NCBI RefSeq assembly: GCF_014656215.1
Contig: NZ_BNBZ01000014.1
Span: 1 to 64,000 of the forward strand
Direction of reading: 5' to 3'
From: Streptomyces zaomyceticus
Lineage (GTDB): Bacteria; Actinomycetota; Actinomycetes; Streptomycetales; Streptomycetaceae
DNA: 64,000 bases
The notes under the pieces were generated by a model. The model did no database searches. It saw only the letters and a list, made by a program, of their open reading frames with translations, and was not told where the DNA came from. A program made the position numbers and the translations under genes. Below are positions 58,679-64,000 of the stretch, piece after piece. Numbering within the stretch: position 1 is the stretch's first letter; each line of letters begins with the position of its first letter.

Positions 58679-60238
58679 TCAGTCGCGGGTGAACGTGCCG
58701 AGGCCCTCCTCGTCCAGGTACTCGACGCGGAAGGTCTTGCCGTCCGCGGAGAACGTGACACCGGTGAGGCCGACGGCGTTCTCCCCGCGCGTCGCGAAGC
58801 TGAAGGTGTCGCCGTCGTAGTGCGTGAGCCGGTACGACTGGGGCTCCGGGCCCAGGCGCAGCACCAGCCCGCCGTTCTCCGCGGCCACCGTCGCCCTGCC
58901 GTAGAAGTCGTTCCCGTACGTGCCGGTGTAGGCGCTGTTCGCCTTCGCGGGCGCCGCGTCGGCCGGCGGCTTCGCGAAGTCCGTGGCGGAGCGGCCGGCG
59001 TCCGCCTCCTGCTCGTACAGGGCGTTGACGAGCGGCAGCCAGTCCCGGCTCGGCTTCCCGTTCTGCGCGGTGTCGAAGAAGTCCAGGGCGACGGTGTCGG
59101 CGACGCCGACCGGGGCGCCGTTGGTGAGGACGACGATGCCGAGCTGCTCACCCGGCAGCATCGTGACGTTGGTGTGCGCGCCGAGCGCGAACGCTCCCGT
59201 GTGCGAGAGCCGCAGCCTGCCCTCGTCGTCGTACGACACGTTCCAGCCGAGGCCGTAGAAACCGGTCCTGGCGGCCGGTGCGTGCGCCGGGTTGGAGACG
59301 GCCTCGGGGTGGTGGGTGAGGTCGAGGGCGTCCTCGGCGATGATCCGGCGTCCGTCGAGCGAACCGTTGGCGAGCTGGAGCCGCAGCCACTTCGCCATGT
59401 CGGTGGCCGAGGAGCTGACGCCGCCGGCGGGGGACTGGGCGTCCGGGTCCCGCACGAACTGCGCCTTCCAGGTCCCGTCGGCCTGCTTGACGTGGCCGTG
59501 GGCCCGGTCGGGGTTCGTGACGAAGTCCTGGAAGCGAGAACTGGTGTCGTTCATGCCGGCGGGCTTGTAGAGGGTGTCCTCGGCGAGCTTCGCCCAGGAC
59601 ACGCCCTTCTCCGCGGCGACGGCCTCGGCGGCCCCCGTCAGCCCGAAGTTGGTGTACGCGTAGCTCGCGCGGAACGGCGCCAGGGGCATGTACCGCAGGT
59701 GGGACAGGATGTAGTCCTGGTCGTGGCCGAGGTCCTCCAAGAGGTCTCCCGCGTGGTCGGGGAGGCCGCTGCGGTGCGAGAACAGGTCGGCGGCCGTCAT
59801 GTGCGAGGTCACCCAGGGGTCCTTCAGGCGGAACTCGGGCAGTTCGGGGTTGACCGGCTTCTGCCAGCCGTCGACACCGACCGCCCCGGAGACGACCGTG
59901 GAGGCGATCGGCTTCGACACGGAGGCCAGTTGGAAGACGGTGTCGGCGTCGACCTTGCCCTCCTTGCCGACCTCGCGCACCCCGTATCCCTTGATGTGGA
60001 CGACCTCGTCCTTGTACACGACGGCGACGGAGACCCCGGGCACCCCGGTCTTCCGCATCAGCTCCGTGACGCTCGGGTCGAGCCGGTCCAGCGCCCGGTC
60101 CACGTCCGCCCGGTCGAGCACGGGCGGCGGCTGGGCCGGGGGCGGCTCGGGGGTGGGGGTCGGGGTGGGGCCGGTCCCGGAGGCCAGTCCCAGAACGGAC
60201 ACGAGCCCCGCTGTGACCAGCCATCGGACGGTATCCAT
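58679..60238 (-). CDS. Secreted serine hydrolase (beta-lactamase/PBP-like)
   Basis: A 519-residue protein with an N-terminal signal segment (WLVTAGLVSVLGLASG) and a Pro-rich linker. Class C-type motifs: SVSK (SxxK, about residue 107), YTN in ASYAYTNFG, HTG in RLSHTGAFALG. The C-terminal 100 residues form a beta-barrel-like DUF3471-type domain (NSAYTGTYGNDFYG). It cleaves peptides or esters, probably outside the cell; substrate unknown. Monocistronic. Confidence 0.93.
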   Translation of the reverse strand: MDTVRWLVTAGLVSVLGLASGTGPTPTPTPEPPPAQPPPVLDRADVDRALDRLDPSVTELMRKTGVPGVSVAVVYKDEVVHIKGYGVREVGKEGKVDADTVFQLASVSKPIASTVVSGAVGVDGWQKPVNPELPEFRLKDPWVTSHMTAADLFSHRSGLPDHAGDLLEDLGHDQDYILSHLRYMPLAPFRASYAYTNFGLTGAAEAVAAEKGVSWAKLAEDTLYKPAGMNDTSSRFQDFVTNPDRAHGHVKQADGTWKAQFVRDPDAQSPAGGVSSSATDMAKWLRLQLANGSLDGRRIIAEDALDLTHHPEAVSNPAHAPAARTGFYGLGWNVSYDDEGRLRLSHTGAFALGAHTNVTMLPGEQLGIVVLTNGAPVGVADTVALDFFDTAQNGKPSRDWLPLVNALYEQEADAGRSATDFAKPPADAAPAKANSAYTGTYGNDFYGRATVAAENGGLVLRLGPEPQSYRLTHYDGDTFSFATRGENAVGLTGVTFSADGKTFRVEYLDEEGLGTFTRD

Positions 60239-60368
60239 CCCTCCATTGAACGCCGGAGGACAGCCGGTGTCGCATCGGGGAGGACGTGGAGGGACCGACG
60301 GGCGGAACCCACTGTCCCGGCCGGGGAACGCGATCGGGGGGACCGATCCGCGCGTCGCCCGAGTGGCG

Positions 60369-61094
60369 TCAGCCCCGCAGTACCCGGGCGGCGGCCTCCT
60401 CGGGGGTCGCCGCCACCGGTACGCCCTCCGGGACCGGAGGGCGGCGGACGACCACGACCGGGATGCCCGCCTCGCGGGCCGCGGTCAGTTTCGGGGCGGT
60501 CGCGGCGCCTCCGCTGTCCTTCGTCACCAGGACGTCGATCCGGTGGCGGGCCAGGATCTCCCGCTCGCCGCCCAGGGTGAACGGCCCCCGGTCGAGGAGG
60601 ATCTCCGCGCGGGCCGGCACCGGGCCGTCAGGGGCGTCCACCGAGCGGACCAGGAACCACTCCGGGCGGTCGGCGAAGGCCGCCAGGCCCATCCGGCCGG
60701 TCGTGAGGAAGACCCGCTCGCCGAGAGCGTCGAGCGCCTCCGCCGCCGCCTCCAGGGACGGCACCGACACCCAGCGGTCACCCTCCTCCGGGACCCAGCC
60801 GGGGCGGCGCAGCGCGAGCAGGGGAACATGGGCGGTGGCGGCCGCCCGGGCCGCGTTGAAGCTGATCCGCTCGGCGAAGGGATGCGTGGCGTCGATGACC
60901 GCGTCCACGGCGTGCCCGCCGATCCACTCCACGAGCCCGTCGACGCCGCCGAAGCCGCCGATCCGCACCTCGCCCTCGGGCAGCCGGGGGTTCGCCACCC
61001 GTCCCGCGAGGGAGCTGGTGACCCGGACCTCGCCGTGCAGCAGTCCCGCGAGGGCGCGGGCCTCGGTGGTCCCCCCGAGAATGAGTATGTGCAC
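60369..61094 (-). CDS. cobK: Precorrin-6A reductase (CobK)
   Basis: A 241-residue enzyme from GTG 61094. It reduces precorrin-6A with NADPH. The N-terminal ILILGGTTEARALAGLL binds NADPH; VIDATHPFAERISFNA and the C-terminal VLVTKDSGGAATAPKL are CobK/CbiJ hallmarks. Its start is only 12 bp from that of the divergent cbiD. Confidence 0.96.
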   Translation of the reverse strand: MHILILGGTTEARALAGLLHGEVRVTSSLAGRVANPRLPEGEVRIGGFGGVDGLVEWIGGHAVDAVIDATHPFAERISFNAARAAATAHVPLLALRRPGWVPEEGDRWVSVPSLEAAAEALDALGERVFLTTGRMGLAAFADRPEWFLVRSVDAPDGPVPARAEILLDRGPFTLGGEREILARHRIDVLVTKDSGGAATAPKLTAAREAGIPVVVVRRPPVPEGVPVAATPEEAAARVLRG

Positions 61095-61106
61095 AGGAGC
61101 CTCTTC

Positions 61107-62231
61107 GTGACTTCAGGCGGCGGGCGTGAGGCCCAACTCAAGCACACCGGCCTCCGTCCGGGCTGGACGACGGGTGCCTGCGCGACGGCGGCCACGACGG
61201 CCGCGTACACGGCCCTCCTGACCGGCGATTTTCCCGACCCGGTGACGATCACGCTGCCGAAGGGGCAGACGCCGTCCTTCGCCCTGACGGCGGAGTCCCT
61301 CGGCTCCGGTACGGCGATGGCGGCCGTGACGAAGGACGCCGGCGACGATCCGGACGTCACGCACGGCGCCGTGATCCGCTCGACGGTACGGCTGCTGCCG
61401 GCCGGCTCGGGCGTGGTCTTCCGGGCGGGCGAGGGCGTCGGCACGGTCACCCTGCCGGGCCTGCCCCTGGAGGTCGGCGAGCCCGCGATCAACCCGGTGC
61501 CGCGGCAGCTGATGCGGGAACACGTGGCGGAGGTCGCGGCCCGGCACGGCGGGAGCGGTGACGTCGAGATCACCGTCTCCGTCGACAACGGCGCGGAGAT
61601 CGCCCGTTCCACCTGGAACCCCCGGATCGGCATCCTGGGCGGTCTGTCGATCCTCGGCACGACGGGGGTCGTGGTCCCCTACTCGTGCTCGGCGTGGATC
61701 GACTCGATCCGCCGGGGCGTGGACGTGGCCCGGGCGGGCGGTCTGACGCACGTGGCGGGCTGCACGGGCTCCACCTCGGAGCGGACGGTGGCGTCCCTCT
61801 ACGACCTGCCGGAGATCGCGCTCCTCGACATGGGCGACTTCGCGGGCGCGGTCCTCAAGTACGTCCGCCGCCACCCGGTCGACCGTCTGACGGTCTGCGG
61901 CGGCTTCGCGAAGCTCTCCAAGCTGGCCGCGGGCCATCTGGACCTCCACTCGGCCCGTTCCCAGGTCGACAAGGGCTTCCTGGCGGAGCTGGCCCGTACG
62001 GGAGGCGCCTCGGAGTCCCTGGCGGCGGAGATCGCCGAGGCGAACACGGGCCTGGCCGCCCTCCGTCTCTGCGAGGCCGCCGGCGTCCCCCTCGGCGACC
62101 TCGTGGCGGCCCGCGCCCGCGACGAGGCCCTGGCGGTCCTGCGGGGCGCGCCGGTGGCGGTGGACGTCGTCTGCATCGACCGGGCGGGGACGGTGGTGGG
62201 CCGCTCGGCGGTGGCGGGACCGGGGGCGTGA
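61107..62231 (+). CDS. cbiD: Precorrin-5B C1-methyltransferase (CbiD)
   Basis: A 374-residue protein from GTG 61107 (AGGAG upstream). Family signatures: GWTTGACATAATTAA, PLEVGEPAINPVPRQ, NPRIGILGGLSILGTTGVVVPYS and TVCGGFAKLSKLAAGHLDL. CbiD performs the C1 methylation in the anaerobic route. Here it coexists with the aerobic-type CobG and there is no CobF-like gene in the window, so it probably fills the C1-methylation step. Confidence 0.95.
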   Translation: MTSGGGREAQLKHTGLRPGWTTGACATAATTAAYTALLTGDFPDPVTITLPKGQTPSFALTAESLGSGTAMAAVTKDAGDDPDVTHGAVIRSTVRLLPAGSGVVFRAGEGVGTVTLPGLPLEVGEPAINPVPRQLMREHVAEVAARHGGSGDVEITVSVDNGAEIARSTWNPRIGILGGLSILGTTGVVVPYSCSAWIDSIRRGVDVARAGGLTHVAGCTGSTSERTVASLYDLPEIALLDMGDFAGAVLKYVRRHPVDRLTVCGGFAKLSKLAAGHLDLHSARSQVDKGFLAELARTGGASESLAAEIAEANTGLAALRLCEAAGVPLGDLVAARARDEALAVLRGAPVAVDVVCIDRAGTVVGRSAVAGPGA

Positions 62232-62292
62232 CCCCCGGACCTCGATGACGGGACCGGGGGCGTGCCCCCCGGTCCCGCCGCCTCCGGGCCCG

Positions 62293-62970
62293 TCAGGCCG
62301 TCGGGTAGCCGATCTCCCGTACGTCCTCCGCGAGGTCCGCGAGCGTCACCGCGGGGTTGAGGGTGGCGACGATCTCCGCCGTCAGCGGGCGCAGGGCGAG
62401 GACGTGCCGGACCGCCTCGATGTCGACCGGCCGCTCGTAGGAGTCCTCGGCGAACTCCGTGTACGCCTCCGCCGAGCGGTCCGTCAGCAGGTGGAGAAGA
62501 CGCCCGGAACCGTCCGGGTCCTCGCGGTCCTCCAGGTCCGTGAACTCCACCGGGCCCGTGTGCCAGTCCGTGTCCGCCGGCTCGCGCCACAGACAGGCGG
62601 TGGTCACGTGGACCCCGTCCTCGTCGGTGAAGGCGGGCTCCGTCAGATACTCCCGGAACGCCTCCGGGACCCCGTCGATCACCCCGGGCCACGTCAGCCC
62701 GTCCGCGAGCTCCCCGAACGGGCTCAGCGGCGACTCGTGGTCGAAGACGCGGGCGAACGCCCCGGCCGGCGACAGGACGATCGTGTACTCGTCCCCCGAA
62801 CCGTTCCTCATCGACGCCAGCTGCTCGGTCTCCGACCAGTGCGCGTCGAAGGAGTAGTACCGGCTTTCCCACTCCGGGCTCAGCACGGCCTCCACCATCG
62901 CGAGCCCCCGGCTGTGGTCGCGCAGTTCCTCGATACCCGGCAGCGCCCGGGCCACGTCGTAGACAGTCAC
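62293..62970 (-). CDS. Hypothetical protein
   Basis: A 225-residue acidic protein from GTG 62970 (GGAGAC upstream). It starts TVYDVARALPGIEELRDHSRGLAM, followed by a beta-rich middle (YYSFDAHWSETEQLASMRNGSGDEYTIVLS) and WREPADTDWHTGPVEF. SUKH/Knr4-like and DUF families of actinobacteria look like this, but I do not recognise it with certainty. Cytoplasmic; monocistronic. Confidence 0.65.
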   Translation of the reverse strand: MTVYDVARALPGIEELRDHSRGLAMVEAVLSPEWESRYYSFDAHWSETEQLASMRNGSGDEYTIVLSPAGAFARVFDHESPLSPFGELADGLTWPGVIDGVPEAFREYLTEPAFTDEDGVHVTTACLWREPADTDWHTGPVEFTDLEDREDPDGSGRLLHLLTDRSAEAYTEFAEDSYERPVDIEAVRHVLALRPLTAEIVATLNPAVTLADLAEDVREIGYPTA

Positions 62971-63069
62971 GTCTCCATGAGACCGCACGCCTCCGGCAGC
63001 CGACATGCGGCCCCCGGGTCACGAACCTAGGCTTACCAGCACATACCCCCCGGATCGAGAGGGAGCCCC

Positions 63070-63144
63070 ATGGCCAAGCGAGGCAACAAGAGGCGCGCCC
63101 GCAAGAAGAAGAACGCGAACCACGGCAAGCGGCCCAACGCCTGA
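63070..63144 (+). CDS. Ribosomal protein bL37 (24 residues)
   Basis: A 24-residue, very basic protein with GAGGGAG before ATG 63070. The start MAKRGNKRRARKKK and end NHGKRPNA match the mycobacterial 50S protein bL37 (MAKRGRKKR...NHGKRPN-). It is too short for usual gene finders. A TAGGCT -10 lies at 63028-63033 and a strong terminator at 63193, so it has its own transcript. Confidence 0.88.
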   Translation: MAKRGNKRRARKKKNANHGKRPNA

Positions 63145-63192
63145 CGCCGGACGCCTGGCGTCGGTCGCCCGACGCCGGACGCCCGACGTCCA

Positions 63193-63236
63193 CGCGCCGG
63201 GGCCCCGGGGATCGGACTCCCCGGGGCCCCGGCGCG
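63193..63236. terminator. Strong terminator between bL37 and cobM
   Basis: A perfect 18-bp GC stem (63193-63210 with 63219-63236) and an 8-nt loop. It can end both convergent transcripts. Confidence 0.88.
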
Positions 63237-63253
63237 TTCGGGTGCGGAGCGGC

Positions 63254-64000
63254 TCAGCAGACGTGGCGGTCGCGCGCCGGGTCGTACAGGTGGCTGTCGC
63301 GGAACTCCGTGGCGGCGAGGGTGCGGCCGACGAGGATGACGGCCGTCTTCGTGATGCCGGCCTCCTTCGTCTGCGCCGCGATGTCCTCGAGGGTGCCCCG
63401 CAGCACGATCTCGTCCGGACGGCTGGCCATGGCCACGACGGCGGCGGGGCAGTCGGTGCCGTAGTGGGGGACGAGTTCGGCGACGACCCGGTCCACGTAG
63501 CGGGCGGCCAGGTGGAGGACGAGCAGGGCGCCGCTGCGGCCGAGGGTCGCCAGGTCCTCGCCCTCCGGCATGGGCGTGGCCTGCTGCGCGATACGGGTGA
63601 GGACGACCGTCTGGCCGACCGTGGGGACGGTCAGCTCCCGCTTGAGCGCGGCCGCGGCGGCGGCGAAGGCCGGGACGCCGGGGACGACCTCGTACGGGAT
63701 GCCCGCCTCGTCCAGGCGTCGCATCTGCTCGGCCATCGCGCTGAACACCGACGGGTCGCCGGAGTGCAGCCTGGCCACGTCCTGCCCGGCTTCGTGGGCG
63801 GCGGCGATCTCGGCGACGATCTGGTCCAGGTCCATCCGTGCCGTGTCGACGAGCTTCGCCTCCGGCGGGCACTCGGCGAGCAGCTCGGTGGGGACGAGGG
63901 AGCCGGCGTACAGGCAGACCCCGCAGGCCGCGAGAGTCCGCGCGCCGCGCACGGTGATCAGGTCGGCGGCGCCGGGGCCCGCGCCGATGAAGTAGACGGT
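63254..64000 (-). CDS. cobM: Precorrin-4 C11-methyltransferase (CobM), truncated by the window
   Basis: The C-terminal 248 codons are in view; the start lies beyond 64000. VYFIGAGPGAADLITVRG, LYAGSLVPTELLA, RLHSGDPSVFSAMAEQMRRL and VVPGVPAFAAAAAALKRELT are CobM/CbiF hallmarks. It methylates C11 using SAM. The gene would be co-located with the rest of the cob cluster to the right. Confidence 0.95.
   Translation of the reverse strand, partial: TVYFIGAGPGAADLITVRGARTLAACGVCLYAGSLVPTELLAECPPEAKLVDTARMDLDQIVAEIAAAHEAGQDVARLHSGDPSVFSAMAEQMRRLDEAGIPYEVVPGVPAFAAAAAALKRELTVPTVGQTVVLTRIAQQATPMPEGEDLATLGRSGALLVLHLAARYVDRVVAELVPHYGTDCPAAVVAMASRPDEIVLRGTLEDIAAQTKEAGITKTAVILVGRTLAATEFRDSHLYDPARDRHVC

Overview
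The window looks like a stretch of a Streptomyces chromosome. GC content is very high, codon third positions are strongly GC-biased, GTG and TTG starts and ATGA/GTGA overlaps are common, several promoters sit 6-9 bases before the start codon (leaderless mRNAs), and the gene families are typical of the genus: a SpoIIE-type phosphatase, DUF5994, an ECF41 sigma factor, a mycothiol-type DinB protein, and an actinobacterial integrative element with RepSA and TraB.

Layout. 1-2.6 kb holds housekeeping genes (Yip1-like membrane protein, phosphoribosyltransferase, dCTP deaminase, a small Cys-rich protein). At 2770 lies an intact tRNA-Gly(CCC). An actinomycete integrative and conjugative element (AICE, about 9.95 kb, 2800-12749) sits in its 3' half. 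The element carries int, xis, a RepSA-type initiator, a small Cys-motif protein, a GGDEF diguanylate cyclase, several spread/transfer membrane proteins, a TraB-type DNA pump, and a divergent GntR (KorSA-like) regulator with a HAD hydrolase. Beyond attR, two more copies of the tRNA 3' half plus its terminator occur at 17048 and 17770, so the locus appears to be a tandem array of integration scars. The 4.3-kb block between the second and third copies encodes a SpoIIE phosphatase, DUF5994, three small conserved proteins and a cysteinyl-tRNA-synthetase-like protein without the HIGH and KMSKS signatures.

17.8-48.7 kb is accessory and stress chromosome: a VanX-like dipeptidase; two cold-shock modules (csp, a DEAD-box helicase, a CBS protein and two copies of a small MRCVIARFPF-family protein) whose csp genes share a conserved 5' UTR of about 165 nt; a MerR gene behind a perfect 15-bp hairpin; a lipase-like hydrolase; two histidine kinase/LuxR-regulator pairs, one in an operon with an MMPL exporter; an ECF41 sigma factor facing its probable target; an AraC/glyoxalase cluster with a repeated promoter; and GntR- and MarR-controlled genes with clear palindromic operators.

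48.7-64 kb carries cobalamin biosynthesis genes. cobN has a B12 riboswitch. cobG-cobH-cobIJ form a translationally coupled operon. cobK and cbiD are divergent with only 12 bp between them. cobM runs off the right end. Among them are a WXG100-like/DUF1023-hydrolase/lipoprotein operon, a serine hydrolase, and a 24-codon gene that matches ribosomal protein bL37.
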